From Rhizobium sp. CIAT894 (GTDB taxonomy: Bacteria; Pseudomonadota; Alphaproteobacteria; Rhizobiales; Rhizobiaceae), in assembly GCF_000172795.2 (NCBI RefSeq), contig NZ_CP020947.1, forward strand, positions 3,562,501 through 3,626,500: a stretch of 64,000 nt of DNA, written 5' to 3'. Below are positions 37,742 through 47,067 of the stretch, piece by piece (the first letter of the stretch is position 1; every line of letters begins with the position of its first letter). The notes beneath the pieces were generated by a model, which saw only the letters and a program-made list of their open reading frames with translations, searched no databases and had not been told where the DNA came from. A program made the translations under genes and the position numbers.

Positions 37742-38073
37742 TACCCGGATCTGAGGCTGAAGTGCATTAAGTCGACCATAGAAACGGTCGCCGATCGTTC
37801 CGATCTCGACGCAAATCATAATTGCCTGGTCATGGATTACGGCCGAAAACGGCGCTGGAAGAAGCCTACGCCATGTTCCCGCGCCTGCCGGTCATGATCA
37901 TGATGCCTGGAACGCTCTGCCGTGATCGACGGGACGGCAGCAGCACAAGCAGAGCATAGACGCTTGGATCGCAAGCAGGTTCGGCGTCATTAATTCGAAG
38001 CTTCGTCAATTTCCGTTGCCAAATTACCCGATAAGATTGCATATTCGAAACGAAAATCACACGGGAGGTAGAA
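37742..38073. other. gap with no gene seen
   Basis: 332 bases after pobA. I find no supported ORF or terminator. The right end is AT-richer and holds a good ribosome site (GGGAGGTAGAA) for the following gene, so its promoter should lie here. Confidence 0.5.
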
Positions 38074-38904
38074 ATGGCAAATCACAAGCCAGTCGCAGGC
38101 GACGTATACTTGCCTGTTTTCAACATCGACAACGCGATTACCGGCGACATTCTCGAAAATACCAGTTCCACGGATGTCGATGGAGATACGGTACGCCTCA
38201 ATTTCGTCAACGGACAACGCATTCCGCAACCGGCCAATGGGTCCCCTGCCACGAGCACGGCAATCCAGGGAGAATACGGCACACTCACCGTTTATTCCGA
38301 TGGCAGCTACACCTATGCGCTCGATCACTCCAAGCCGGAGGTCGCAGCGCTCGGACCGGGGGATGCACTCGTGGAAAAGTTCACCTTCAAGATATCAGAC
38401 GGCAAAGGCGCCACCGACGTCGGCGCGCTCAGCATCGCAATTGACTTGCCGGAACGTGGCGATGTGTTCGTCAACTTCGAAGATGTCGGCCATAGCGACT
38501 TCCCCACAGGCTACAAAGGCTTCGATTGGGGCGCTTGGCGGGACGGAGACGATGCGACGGTGCGGCAGGAGGCCGACGGCAACCACTATCTGGGAGGCGG
38601 CGTGTTCTGGACACCCATCTATTCAGCGGATGGCGGCCCATTCCAGATCAAGCAATTCGAAGTTGCCAACGGAACGTCGAACTATGACAACGTTCTGACG
38701 ATCGAAGGCCAGCTGAACGGCAATGTCGTCTTCTCCACAACAGTGACCATCACCGCCGACAGCATCCACAATCCCCAACTGATCGATCTCAGCGCCTACG
38801 GCCCGATCGACTATCTCCTGCTCGATAGCGAACCGATCATCACCGAAGACAGCGGCCCCGATTATTTCGGCGCGCAATACGACAATTTTCATTTCCTCGT
38901 TTGA
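38074..38904 (+). CDS. Rap-like protein with one cadherin-like (VCBS/Ra) domain and unassigned C-terminal domain
   Basis: 276 residues, acidic, Asp/Gly-rich, no Sec signal. Residues about 5-125 form one VCBS/cadherin-like repeat: ITGDILENTSSTDVDGD, YGTLTVYSDGSYTYALDHSK and KFTFKISDGKGATDVGALSI. Residues about 130-276 form a separate beta-rich region beginning VFVNFEDVGHSDFPTGYKGF and including YDNVLTIEGQLNGNVVFST, which I cannot assign; it resembles a secreted sugar-binding fold. Rhizobial Rap proteins carry Ra domains, lack signal peptides and leave by the PrsDE type I exporter, so this may be another substrate (inference). GC is lower than its neighbours. Confidence 0.75.
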   Translation: MANHKPVAGDVYLPVFNIDNAITGDILENTSSTDVDGDTVRLNFVNGQRIPQPANGSPATSTAIQGEYGTLTVYSDGSYTYALDHSKPEVAALGPGDALVEKFTFKISDGKGATDVGALSIAIDLPERGDVFVNFEDVGHSDFPTGYKGFDWGAWRDGDDATVRQEADGNHYLGGGVFWTPIYSADGGPFQIKQFEVANGTSNYDNVLTIEGQLNGNVVFSTTVTITADSIHNPQLIDLSAYGPIDYLLLDSEPIITEDSGPDYFGAQYDNFHFLV

Positions 38905-39068
38905 CCGAAGGGGGAAAGGGCGTCGTATCGCCGAAAGCTCTGCATCTTTCCCGAGCGCACGATCGGCAGCTTCTATCGGGTACCAATTTCTTGCGATAGC
39001 TGAGCGACCTCAGCCCTGCTAATATAGGATCATCCGTGGGGGGCACGGATCATGCTGGGATGGAGGAA

Positions 39069-39200
39069 ATGATGGAGTCGGTCGGGATCAGGTTAGCGGC
39101 GGTCATGTTCTCGCTGGCCGTATGGGCTATTATCATCGCCGCCGCATCCCATCTTTGGGCGATGAGGATACCCGTATTGCTTTTGGCTCTCTACAGATAA
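39069..39200 (+). CDS. small single-pass membrane protein, 43 residues
   Basis: Reads MMESVGIRLAAVMFSLAVWA then IIIAAASHLWAMRIPVLLLA, ending LYR. Four ATGs cluster after GGATGGAGGAA; 39069 or 39072 fit the ribosome site best. The hydrophobic stretch predicts one or two membrane passes. Function unknown; no neighbour suggests a role. Confidence 0.5.
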   Translation: MMESVGIRLAAVMFSLAVWAIIIAAASHLWAMRIPVLLLALYR

Positions 39201-39278
39201 CCCTCTTATCGGCTTTAATGCATGCCGCCCGGAAGGGTATGGCGGTTCCGGGATGGCGACACGCATAAAACCGAAGAG

Positions 39279-39322
39279 CTAAAGCGCGCCGCATGAATCC
39301 AGTTCCATGCGACGCGCCTTAG
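39279..39322. repeat. short palindromic repeat (TAAAGCGC family), copy 2
   Basis: Imperfect 17-bp arms CTAAAGCGCGCCGCATG (39279-39295) and CATGCGACGCGCCTTAG (39306-39322). The left flank CGACACGCATAAAACCGAAGA matches that of copy 1 with few changes. It lies in a 258-bp gap between the small ORF and the tRNA. Confidence 0.6.
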
Positions 39323-39458
39323 CGAAAATCCGGCAGATCAGAGCTGAACTGTTTTGTGCCCTCGTCGCCGCGTTTGGCGCGCGACCAATGTGCTATGGCG
39401 GGCGCCGGCACCGGCTCAAAACCGAGCCGCAAAATCGCTAATTCTACCTTGGAAGAAG

Positions 39459-39535
39459 TGGTAGCGGAGGAGGGATTTGAACCCCCGACACAAGGATTAT
39501 GATTCCTCTGCTCTGACCTACTGAGCTACTCCGCC
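39459..39535 (-). tRNA. tRNA-Met (anticodon CAT), elongator type
   Basis: 77 nt including encoded CCA. Acceptor GGCGGAG pairs with CTCCGCT (G1-U72 wobble); D-arm GCTC...GAGC; anticodon stem GAGGA/TCCTT with loop ATCATAA (anticodon CAT); T-arm contains GTTCAAATC. The lack of the three G-C pairs (GGG/CCC) in the anticodon stem argues against initiator tRNA. A CAT anticodon could also denote lysidine-modified tRNA-Ile2; the overall sequence favours elongator Met. Confidence 0.93.
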
Positions 39536-39670
39536 ACTGGTCAAACGATGCCTGCTCGCGAAGCGTGCCAGCCCGTGGGATGAGCGGCTTATAAGGTGCG
39601 CCTCGGCTTTGTGTCAAGCGCATGATGGAGAAAAACGCTGGGCTTTGATGCCCGCCCTCTCCTGTTGATT

Positions 39671-40882
39671 TCAGGCGGCGACCGGGCTGGACAAAAGCGC
39701 CTTCAGCGAGGCCTCGGCCGAAGGTTCGCGCTCGGAGCGCTCGATGAAACCGCCGCCGAAGACCCGGGCGTCGTCGCCGGGTGCCGAATAAAGCGCGCAA
39801 GCCTGACCGGGCGCAATACCTGCCTCGCCGACCGTCAGGTCGACATAGGTGCCGTTGGCATCGACATGCAATACGGCCGGCGCCGGCGCGCGTGTCGAGC
39901 GGACCTTGGCGTAGCAGGCAAAACCTTTGCCGGAGGCAGCATCCGCAAGCGTCTCGTCGCCCAGCCAGTTGACGTCGCGCAGGTAGACGCGGTGCGTCTC
40001 CAGTGCTTCCTTCGGGCCGACGATGACGCGGCGCGAGCGGGCGTCGAGAAAGACGACGTAGAGCGGTTCACCGGTGGCGATACCGATGCCGCGGCGCTGG
40101 CCGATGGTGAAGTGCAGGATGCCTTCATGGGTGCCGAGCACGCGGCCATCGAGATGGACGATCTCACCGGCAAGCGCCGCATTCGGCTTCAGCTTGGTGA
40201 TGATGTCGGAATATTTGCCCTGCGGCACGAAGCAGATGTCCTGGCTGTCGGCCTTTTTGGCGACGACGAGGCCCATCTCTTCTGCAAGCCTGCGCGTCTC
40301 GGCCTTCGGCAGGCCGCCCAGGGGGAAACGAAGATAGTCGATCTGTTCCTGCGTCGTGGCGAAGAGGAAATAGCTCTGGTCACGGTCGGCATCGGCCGGC
40401 CGGAAAAGCGCCCGGCGGCCGGGCTTATCAGCCAAAGGGTTCGGCCGCGAGCGGATATAATGGCCGGTCGCCAGCGCATCGGCGCCGAGCTCCTTGGCAG
40501 TCGCCAGCAGATCGGCAAACTTGACGGTCTGATTGCAGGAAACGCAGGGGATCGGCGTTTCGCCGGCCACATAGCTTTCGGCGAAGGGATTGATCACCGT
40601 CTCGCGAAAGCGCTTTTCGTAATCGAGCACGTAATGCGGAATGCCGAGCGTCTCGCAGACACGGCGCGCATCGTCGATATCCTGGCCCGCGCAGCAGGAA
40701 CCGGCGCGGTGAACGGCGGCCCCATGATCGTAAAGCTGCAGCGTGATGCCGAGCACATCATAACCCTGCTGTTTGAGAAGGCCGGCAACGACGGATGAAT
40801 CGACGCCGCCCGACATGGCGACGACGACACGGGTCTCTTCCGGCTTCTTGTCAAAATCCAGTGTGTTCAACGATAGTGCCAA
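39671..40882 (-). CDS. mnmA: tRNA-specific 2-thiouridylase MnmA
   Basis: 403 residues; thiolates U34 of tRNA-Lys, -Glu and -Gln. PP-loop [15 protein letters not shown], catalytic Cys pair in [13 protein letters not shown] and [16 protein letters not shown], then [20 protein letters not shown], and C-terminal beta-barrel. The N-terminal 18 residues before the PP-loop strand are slightly longer than in E. coli; a later start is possible. No obvious operon partner. Confidence 0.95.
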   Translation of the reverse strand: MALSLNTLDFDKKPEETRVVVAMSGGVDSSVVAGLLKQQGYDVLGITLQLYDHGAAVHRAGSCCAGQDIDDARRVCETLGIPHYVLDYEKRFRETVINPFAESYVAGETPIPCVSCNQTVKFADLLATAKELGADALATGHYIRSRPNPLADKPGRRALFRPADADRDQSYFLFATTQEQIDYLRFPLGGLPKAETRRLAEEMGLVVAKKADSQDICFVPQGKYSDIITKLKPNAALAGEIVHLDGRVLGTHEGILHFTIGQRRGIGIATGEPLYVVFLDARSRRVIVGPKEALETHRVYLRDVNWLGDETLADAASGKGFACYAKVRSTRAPAPAVLHVDANGTYVDLTVGEAGIAPGQACALYSAPGDDARVFGGGFIERSEREPSAEASLKALLSSPVAA

Positions 40883-41133
40883 TTCTGCGCTGTTTCGATC
40901 CGCCGTTCTGACTTCGGAATGTGGCGGATTTCCTACATTTCCGGCGGGATCGGCCGCCAGCTTTCATGGGCGACGGATATAGAAATTATTACGCCCGCGC
41001 GCAAGTGCCGGCGTTTAGGCTGAGTCGCCGGCGTCACACGCCGCTCATGCATTGCAGCTATTCGCAATCGGTCTTTGCCAGCCCGAATTTCGTTGCGTAG
41101 ATGAAACGACCCACATTTAGAAGATTCGAATAA

Positions 41134-42090
41134 ATGACAACCGCCTCAACCACGCTTCGCGGCGTCCTTGTCGCATTTGTTGGCTATGCCGTCTTTGCCT
41201 TCAGCGATGCGTCCATCAAAGCCCTGCACGGCGCCGTTCCCTCCTTCCAGATCGCCTTTACCGGCGCAGTGCTCAGCCTGTCGGCCCTCCCATTCATCAA
41301 GGGGCCGGGCGATTCATGGCTCGACATATTCGCAACGACGAACCGGCCGCTCTGGATGGCGCGATTTGCCGCCGGCGCGACCGGATCGATCGCTTCCATC
41401 ATAGCCTTCACCAAGCTGCCGATGGCCGAGGCCTTCTGCCTGCTGTTCCTGCTGCCGTCGGTCGTCACCATCCTCTCGGTGATTTTCCTGAAGGAGGATG
41501 TGCGCTGGCAGCGCTGGGCCGCCGTCATCGTCGGCTTCCTTGGCGTGCTGGTCGTTCTCCGGCCGGGCTTCCGCGAACTGTCCGCCGGCCATCTGGCTGC
41601 AACCATCGGCGCGGTCTCCGCCGCCGTCGCGATCGTCATCCTGCGCGCGCTCGGCCCGGCAGAGAAGCGCCTGTCGCTCTATGGCGCTTCGCTGCTCGGC
41701 ACGCTTATCGTCAGCGGCGTTCTCATGCTCTCCGAAATCGTCGTGCCGAGCCCCCAGCAATGGATCTTTATTGCAGGCTACGGATTGCTTGGCGCCGCGG
41801 GAAACGTGATGCTGATGACAGCAGCGCGGCTCGCCCCGGCAACGCTCGTAGCGACACCGCAATACAGCCAGATGATCTGGGCCATCGGCTTCGGCTACCT
41901 CTTCTTCAACGATCACGTCGACCTGCCGATGGCTCTCGGCATCGTGCTCATCATCTGCTCCGGTCTGCTGACGCTGATCCGCGAGCGTAAGCGCCACGTG
42001 CCCCTGCCCGCAGCCGTCACCTCCGGCGACGCGCAATCGCCGCTTGCCACGACGCCGGCCGAAGGCGATGCGCAGGCACCCGCGCGATAG
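41134..42090 (+). CDS. DMT superfamily (EamA) transporter
   Basis: 318 residues, ten predicted transmembrane helices in two EamA repeats (about 10-145 and 155-290). FAFSDASIKALHG and TKLPMAEAFCLLFLLPSVVT in repeat one; GAAGNVMLMTAARLAPATLV in repeat two. The tail of about 30 residues is hydrophilic (ERKRHVPLPAAVTSGD). Exporter of metabolites or drugs; substrate unknown. Confidence 0.88.
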   Translation: MTTASTTLRGVLVAFVGYAVFAFSDASIKALHGAVPSFQIAFTGAVLSLSALPFIKGPGDSWLDIFATTNRPLWMARFAAGATGSIASIIAFTKLPMAEAFCLLFLLPSVVTILSVIFLKEDVRWQRWAAVIVGFLGVLVVLRPGFRELSAGHLAATIGAVSAAVAIVILRALGPAEKRLSLYGASLLGTLIVSGVLMLSEIVVPSPQQWIFIAGYGLLGAAGNVMLMTAARLAPATLVATPQYSQMIWAIGFGYLFFNDHVDLPMALGIVLIICSGLLTLIRERKRHVPLPAAVTSGDAQSPLATTPAEGDAQAPAR

Positions 42091-42266
42091 GCTTATTCTG
42101 CCTCCGCACCTCGATTGCGCCTGTGGTTCCGTTCGTCGATCGGTTTCCCGATGCCGCCCTGGGATTAATCCGATCTTACTAAAATAATTGATGTGCCATG
42201 GAACGATCCCTTCGATCATGCGTTGCAGGGACAGAAATGCCGCAATCGATTGCTGAGGAGGGTTAC

Positions 42267-42533
42267 ATGGGCAGGTTCGGCGCGACGACGGAGTACAGCA
42301 GGATCAAACATTGGATCGAAGAGCGGGGCGGCCATCCCGCCCGCATCAAGAACGCGAGCGACAGTGAAACTGTCCGCGTCGACTTCTCTCCGGAAACGCA
42401 GGAGGATATTTCCTGGGACGAATTCTTCCAGGGCCTCGACGGCAGCAGGCTCGCCTTCCTTCACCGCACGAAGGCTGAGGACGATAGAGCCCGTTTCGGC
42501 AAGCTCGTCCGCCGGAAACGCTTGCCTCACTGA
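42267..42533 (+). CDS. small conserved-looking soluble protein of unknown function
   Basis: 88 residues: MGRFGATTEYSRIKHWIEER, then ETVRVDFSPETQEDISWDEF, ending in a basic tail RRKRLPH. ATG 42267 has the strong site GAGGAGGG; upstream starts at 42198 or 42237 lack one. Charged, no signal or membrane helix. I do not recognise a family. A terminator shared with convergent serA follows. Confidence 0.65.
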   Translation: MGRFGATTEYSRIKHWIEERGGHPARIKNASDSETVRVDFSPETQEDISWDEFFQGLDGSRLAFLHRTKAEDDRARFGKLVRRKRLPH

Positions 42534-42555
42534 AATTCATTCGTTCCTGACGCAG

Positions 42556-42587
42556 AAAACCCGGCGCCGTTTCCCGCGCCGGGTTTT
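42556..42587. terminator. bidirectional terminator between the 88-residue gene and serA
   Basis: Perfect 12-bp stem AAAACCCGGCGC / GCGCCGGGTTTT with an 8-nt loop; A-run on one side and T-run on the other serve both convergent genes. Confidence 0.93.
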
Positions 42588-42610
42588 CAATATTTCCTTG
42601 GGAGGGAAAC

Positions 42611-44206
42611 TCAGTCGATATTGAAGGTCAGCAGCTTTGCCTGGCGGATCGCCTGATGCGCTGTCAGCTGTGCAAGCACGCCGTCATCCACCTCGCCGTC
42701 GACATAGAGCAGCGCGATGGCGTCGCCGCCCTGCTTGTCACGGCCGAGCTGGAAATTGGCGATGTTGACGCCCGCAGTACCAAGCGTCGTACCGATGAAG
42801 CCGATCATGCCGGGAACGTCGGTATTGGTGATGTAGATCATGTGCGAGCCGACATCGGCATCGAGATTGATGCCCTTGATCTGGATGAAGCGCGGCTTGC
42901 CATCCGAAAACACCGTGCCGGCAACCGAGCGCGTCATGGTTTCCGTCGTCACCGTCAGCTTGATATAGCCGTCGAACACGCCTGTCTTGTCGCGCTTGAC
43001 CTCGGAAAGTACGATACCCTTTTCCTTGATCATGATCGGCGCCGAAACCATGTTGACGTCGGCGACCTGCGGGCGGATGAGGCCGGCGAGCACCGCACTC
43101 GTCAGCGCCCGTGTGTTCATGTTGGCAGTGATACCGTCATAGAGGATTTCGATTTCCTTGATCGGCTCCTCGGTGACCTGGCCGACGAAGGCACCGAGAA
43201 CGTCGGCAAGACGGATGAAGGGCTTCAGGATCGGAGCTTCTTCCGCGGTGATCGACGGCATGTTGATGGCGTTGGAGACGGCACCCTTGACGAGGTAATC
43301 CGCCATCTGTTCTGCGACCTGCAGGGCGACATTTTCCTGCGCCTCAGTCGTCGAGGCGCCGAGATGCGGGGTGCAGACGACGTTCGGCAGGCCGAAGAGC
43401 GGGCTCTCCTTGGCCGGCTCGACTTCGAAGACGTCGAAGGCGGCACCGGCGACATGGCCGGACTTGATGGCTTCGGCAAGGGCTGCTTCGTCGACCAGGC
43501 CGCCGCGGGCGCAGTTGATGATGCGAACGCCGGGCTTGGTCTTTGCCAGCGCTTCCTTGTTGAGGATGCCACGCGTCTTGTCGGTCATCGGCACGTGCAG
43601 GGTGATGAAATCGGCTCGGGCGAAAAGCTCGTCCAGCTCGACCTTGGTGACGCCCATCTCCTCGGCGCGCTCCTTGGAGAGGAACGGATCGTAGGCGACG
43701 ACATGCATCTTGAGGCCGATGGCGCGGGCGCAGACGATCGAGCCGATATTGCCGGCGCCGATGACACCGAGCGTCTTGCCGGTGATCTCGACGCCCATGA
43801 ATTTCGACTTCTCCCACTTGCCGGCCTGCGTCGAGGTATCGGCTGCCGGAAGCTGGCGGGCGACGGCGAACATCAGCGCGATCGCGTGTTCGGCGGTGGT
43901 GATCGAGTTGCCGAAGGGCGTGTTCATGACGATGATGCCGCGGCGCGAAGCGGCCGGAATATCGACATTGTCGACGCCGATACCGGCGCGGCCGACGACC
44001 TTGAGGTTCGTCGCCCCTTGGATGATCTTTTCCGTCACCTTGGTGGCGGAGCGGATGGCGAGACCGTCATATTTGCCGATGACGTCGAGCAGACGGTCCT
44101 TGTCCTTGCCGAGCTGCGGTTCGAAATCGACTTCGACGCCGCGGTCGCGGAAGATCTGGACGGCGGTTTCCGACAATTCGTCGGATACGAGAACGCGAGG
44201 TGCCAT
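42611..44206 (-). CDS. serA: D-3-phosphoglycerate dehydrogenase
   Basis: 531 residues, the long form. Substrate domain (1-100, 285-315), NAD domain (GVIGAGNIGSIVCARA), catalytic Arg/Glu/His region (INCARGGLVDEAALAEAI; TPHLGASTTEAQENVA), an intervening domain (about 320-450) and a C-terminal ACT domain (HMIYITNTDVPGMIGFIG) that may give serine feedback control. First enzyme of serine synthesis from 3-phosphoglycerate. The ATG at 44206 follows GGAGGCCACA and gives the normal N-terminus (APRVLVSDELSE). Downstream of serC, 81 nt apart. Confidence 0.97.
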   Translation of the reverse strand: MAPRVLVSDELSETAVQIFRDRGVEVDFEPQLGKDKDRLLDVIGKYDGLAIRSATKVTEKIIQGATNLKVVGRAGIGVDNVDIPAASRRGIIVMNTPFGNSITTAEHAIALMFAVARQLPAADTSTQAGKWEKSKFMGVEITGKTLGVIGAGNIGSIVCARAIGLKMHVVAYDPFLSKERAEEMGVTKVELDELFARADFITLHVPMTDKTRGILNKEALAKTKPGVRIINCARGGLVDEAALAEAIKSGHVAGAAFDVFEVEPAKESPLFGLPNVVCTPHLGASTTEAQENVALQVAEQMADYLVKGAVSNAINMPSITAEEAPILKPFIRLADVLGAFVGQVTEEPIKEIEILYDGITANMNTRALTSAVLAGLIRPQVADVNMVSAPIMIKEKGIVLSEVKRDKTGVFDGYIKLTVTTETMTRSVAGTVFSDGKPRFIQIKGINLDADVGSHMIYITNTDVPGMIGFIGTTLGTAGVNIANFQLGRDKQGGDAIALLYVDGEVDDGVLAQLTAHQAIRQAKLLTFNID

Positions 44207-44287
44207 TGTGGCCTCCTTCAAAAGTGTTCAGCGATGAATGAATGGAGATGCGGGCTCCGCCCTGTGGCGGAGCCGGATGCGATCACG

Positions 44288-45466
44288 TCAGGCGGCGGCC
44301 TGAGCGAGCTGCGCCTTCTGTGTTTCGAAGGCCCAGGAAAGCCAGGGCATCAGCTTCTGCATGTCGGATGCCTCGATCGTGGCGCCGGCCCAGATACGCA
44401 GGCCGGACGGCGCGTCGCGGTAATGGCCGACATCATAGGCGACGCCTTCCTTTTCCAGCAGGCCGACCAGGCCTTTGGCGAAAGCCGCCTGGCCGTCGTC
44501 GTCGAGCGCCGTGATGTCCTTGTCGACGATCTTCAGGCAGACGGAGGTGTTGGAGGCCGTTTCCGCCTTGACGGCGAGATTGGCGATCCAGTCGTTGGCC
44601 GCGACGAAGTCGTGGATGACCTTGGCATTGGCGTCGGCGCGGGCAATCAGCGCCTTGAGGCCGCCGAGGCCCTTGGCCCAGACAAGTGCATCGATATAGT
44701 CTTCGACGCAGAGCATCGACGGCGTGTTGATCGTCTCGCCCTGGAAGATGCCTTCCGTCAGCTTGCCGCCCGAGGTCATGCGGAAGATCTTCGGCAGCGG
44801 CCAGGCTGGCGTGTAGGTGGTGAGACGCTCGACAGCACGCGGCGAGAGAATGATGACGCCATGCGCGCCCTCGCCGCCCAGAACCTTCTGCCAGGAGAAG
44901 GTGACGACATCGAGCTTGGCGAAATCGAGTTCCTGCGCGAAAGCGGCCGAGGTGGCGTCGCAGATCGTCAGGCCCTTGCGGTCGGCCGGAATGAAATCGG
45001 CGTTCGGCACGCGCACGCCTGATGTGGTGCCGTTCCAGGTGAAGACGACATCGCGGTCGAAATCGACAGCGGAGAGATCGGGAAGCTCGCCGTAACCGGC
45101 TTCGAGCTTGCGCACATCCTTGAGCTTCAGCTGCTTGACGACGTCGGTGACCCAGCCGGCGCCGAAGCTTTCCCAGGCGAGCATATCGACGCCGCGTTCG
45201 CCGAGCAGCGACCAGAGCGCCATTTCGACGGCGCCGGTATCGGAGGCCGGAACGATGCCGATGCGGTAATCCGCCGGCACGTCGAGAATTTCACGGGTAA
45301 GGTCGATGGCCTGCTTGAGCTTGGTTTTGCCGACCTTCGCACGATGCGAACGGCCAAGGGCCGCGTCGGAAAGAGCTTCGAGCGACCAACCGGGGCGCTT
45401 CGAGCAAGGGCCAGAAGAAAAATGAGTATTCTGCGGACGGATGTCCGGCTTTGCGGTCTTCGCCAT
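44288..45466 (-). CDS. serC: phosphoserine aminotransferase
   Basis: 392 residues, the alphaproteobacterial form. [10 protein letters not shown] near the N-terminus, [27 protein letters not shown], and PLP-binding Lys in [17 protein letters not shown]. Converts 3-phosphohydroxypyruvate and glutamate to phosphoserine (and possibly serves in pyridoxine synthesis). It leads the serC-serA operon and is preceded by a conserved structured RNA leader. Confidence 0.97.
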   Translation of the reverse strand: MAKTAKPDIRPQNTHFSSGPCSKRPGWSLEALSDAALGRSHRAKVGKTKLKQAIDLTREILDVPADYRIGIVPASDTGAVEMALWSLLGERGVDMLAWESFGAGWVTDVVKQLKLKDVRKLEAGYGELPDLSAVDFDRDVVFTWNGTTSGVRVPNADFIPADRKGLTICDATSAAFAQELDFAKLDVVTFSWQKVLGGEGAHGVIILSPRAVERLTTYTPAWPLPKIFRMTSGGKLTEGIFQGETINTPSMLCVEDYIDALVWAKGLGGLKALIARADANAKVIHDFVAANDWIANLAVKAETASNTSVCLKIVDKDITALDDDGQAAFAKGLVGLLEKEGVAYDVGHYRDAPSGLRIWAGATIEASDMQKLMPWLSWAFETQKAQLAQAAA

Positions 45467-45469
45467 GAT

Positions 45470-45535
45470 GCTATCCTCTCAGATAGAAAGCCCTTCGTTG
45501 GGGAAGGGTGTCCCGCCGCCGTGTGTATGGATAGC
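45470..45535 (-). ncRNA. serC-type structured RNA leader
   Basis: Immediately before the serC start. On the minus strand GCTATCC (45535-45529) pairs with GGATAGC (45476-45470), enclosing a second stem CCCTTCCCCAACGAAGGG. Position, pairing and gene context match the serC motif described computationally in alphaproteobacteria (upstream of serC-serA). The ribosome site lies in the closing stem (AGAGGATAGC), so translation control is plausible; the ligand or effector is unknown. Confidence 0.75.
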
Positions 45536-45603
45536 AGGCGTCATAGTCAAGATCGAAGTGTCGCAGAGGGAGGATATTTTGACGCAGGTGAACTTGACGG
45601 AAC

Positions 45604-45629
45604 AAAAAGCCGCCCGGTTCGGGGCGGCT
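45604..45629 (-). terminator. terminator after the outer-membrane protein gene
   Basis: On the minus strand AGCCGCCC, 6-nt loop, GGGCGGCT, then TTTTTG. It ends 23 nt after the porin-like gene stop and separates it from the serC leader. Confidence 0.88.
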
Positions 45630-45651
45630 CTCGGATGCAAGGGAATGAAAA

Positions 45652-46488
45652 TTACTTGTAAACCGGCTGCTGCAGCGGAATTTCCGGCGGCGGTTCGTAG
45701 CTCGCCTGGGCGCAGCCACCAAACAGATAGCGGGCGCCGACGCGGGCTTCGTGGACGTTGAGACCCTTGTCGCGGCCAGGGCCGCCATTTTCGGCATAAC
45801 CGAACATGTTGCCGCCATCGATATGCAGATAGCGGTAGCCGACATCGGCCTTGACGTTGCAGGTCACGTCGATCGAGGCGCCGGCCATGAGAGCGTAGGT
45901 GAAGCGCCAGTTACCCTTGCCGCCATGGTTGACCTCGTCGTCGCAGAAGCTGCCGTCATCGGCGCAGGCAACGTTGCGCAGGTTCTTCCACTTGACGTAG
46001 GAGCCGCCGATACCGGCGCCGACATAAGGCGTCACGTAGCCGTAGGTGCCGAGATCGACATAGGCATTGGCGAGCAGCGTGTAGGCGGTCAGCGAAGAGC
46101 GGTCGCTCGAGGTGCAATCCACCAGCGGGAAGCCGCACTGCCCAGATGTCGAGCCCTTGAAATCAGCCTGCGTGAGATAGTCGAGAGTCAGATCGGTGCG
46201 TAGATAGCTGTTGATCTGATAACCGACACCGCCGCCGACGGTCCATGCGTCGTCGAGATCAGCGTCGTCGAAATTGACTTCCGTGGCGTTGCTGCCCTGG
46301 AAATAGCGCGCGCCGCGCAGATCGGTAAAGGCATAGCCGACATCGCCGCGCAGGTACCAGCCGGTCGCTTCCGTGACCGTTACCTCGGGCGGCTGCTCCG
46401 GGATAGGCTCGGCAGGGGCGAGATCCGCGGAATAGGCGTTTGTCGCAATCAACAATGCGGCGAAGATGCCGGACAAGCTTCTTTTCAT
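45652..46488 (-). CDS. outer-membrane beta-barrel protein, Omp25/RopB-like
   Basis: 278 residues. Signal peptide MKRSLSGIFAALLIATNAYS (cleavage near YSADL), a Pro/Glu-rich linker, then an eight-strand barrel (about 42-265): GWYLRGDVGYAFTDLRGARY, AWTVGGGVGYQINSYLRTDL, YVTPYVGAGIGGSYVKW, EARVGARYLFGGC. Four cysteines in loop pairs may form disulfides. The family includes Brucella Omp25/31 and rhizobial RopB. The ATG at 46488 is chosen because it starts the signal peptide. Confidence 0.88.
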   Translation of the reverse strand: MKRSLSGIFAALLIATNAYSADLAPAEPIPEQPPEVTVTEATGWYLRGDVGYAFTDLRGARYFQGSNATEVNFDDADLDDAWTVGGGVGYQINSYLRTDLTLDYLTQADFKGSTSGQCGFPLVDCTSSDRSSLTAYTLLANAYVDLGTYGYVTPYVGAGIGGSYVKWKNLRNVACADDGSFCDDEVNHGGKGNWRFTYALMAGASIDVTCNVKADVGYRYLHIDGGNMFGYAENGGPGRDKGLNVHEARVGARYLFGGCAQASYEPPPEIPLQQPVYK

Positions 46489-46743
46489 GGATCCCACTCC
46501 AAAATCCGGTTGCGTCGGCAGGCGCAAGTCGCTGCCAATCTGATACGCTTCGAATGGATAATGAATTGGAAACGTTAAAAGCTGCTTAACCACGCTTATT
46601 TACCGTAGATCTTGAAGCTTCCGGTAGAGGAAATAGGAATTACCGCGGTAAAAGTCTTTGAAGCAACGACCGGACGAGGCGATTTGGTTTTGCTTGCGCA
46701 AGGGGTGATAAATTGGCGAGGACGCCTGCCTGACCCACCCTCA
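46489..46743. other. non-coding leader region of the porin-like gene
   Basis: No ORF supported. It is AT-richer than surrounding coding DNA near 46550-46650 and must hold the promoter of the minus-strand porin gene; I cannot pick -35/-10 boxes confidently. Confidence 0.4.
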
Positions 46744-46863
46744 CCTGTGCTCGTCACAGGAATCCAGTGCGCTGAAGTCCTTGAGCGCGGGAAACTCTTC
46801 GGCGTTACATCGGTCATTCACCGCGCCGACGCGCGGTGGCTGGATTCCTGTGACGAGCACAGG
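46744..46863. repeat. 120-bp palindromic repeat element, copy A (intergenic)
   Basis: Ends in perfect inverted repeats CCTGTGCTCGTCACAGG at the left and CCTGTGACGAGCACAGG at the right, each with the extension AATCCAG / CTGGATT. The centre contains GCGCTGAAGTCCTTGAGCGC and CACCGCGCCGACGCGCGGTG hairpins. Nearly identical to copy B at 50948-51066, which lies inside tilS. 46864-47067 beyond it holds no gene I can support. Confidence 0.9.
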
Positions 46864-47067
46864 AGAGGGAGGATAGATTGATACTTGCACTGGATTTTCT
46901 GCTGTGGAGCTTAGCGTCGACCGAAGCTTCAGCACGCCCATCAGCCACACAGCAAGCCAATTAGCACTCATCCTGGAGATGCCCCGAAGGCGTCTCCAAG
47001 GACGGGGGGGCGGAGAGAGGCCCGCCCATCCCCCAAGCCCCGCTAAGCCTGATCTGTCCTCAAGGAA

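Noticed and set aside
39459..39535. tRNA as possible integration site of an island
   Set aside because: No integrase, no repeat of the tRNA 3' end and no composition break beside it.
42656..45022. 788-codon plus-strand open frame opposite serA and serC
   Set aside because: Spans two genes and the gap between them; no recognisable motif.
46596..46971. Small ORFs over the intergenic palindromic repeat
   Set aside because: Their coding look comes from the repeat itself; no ribosome site and no family.
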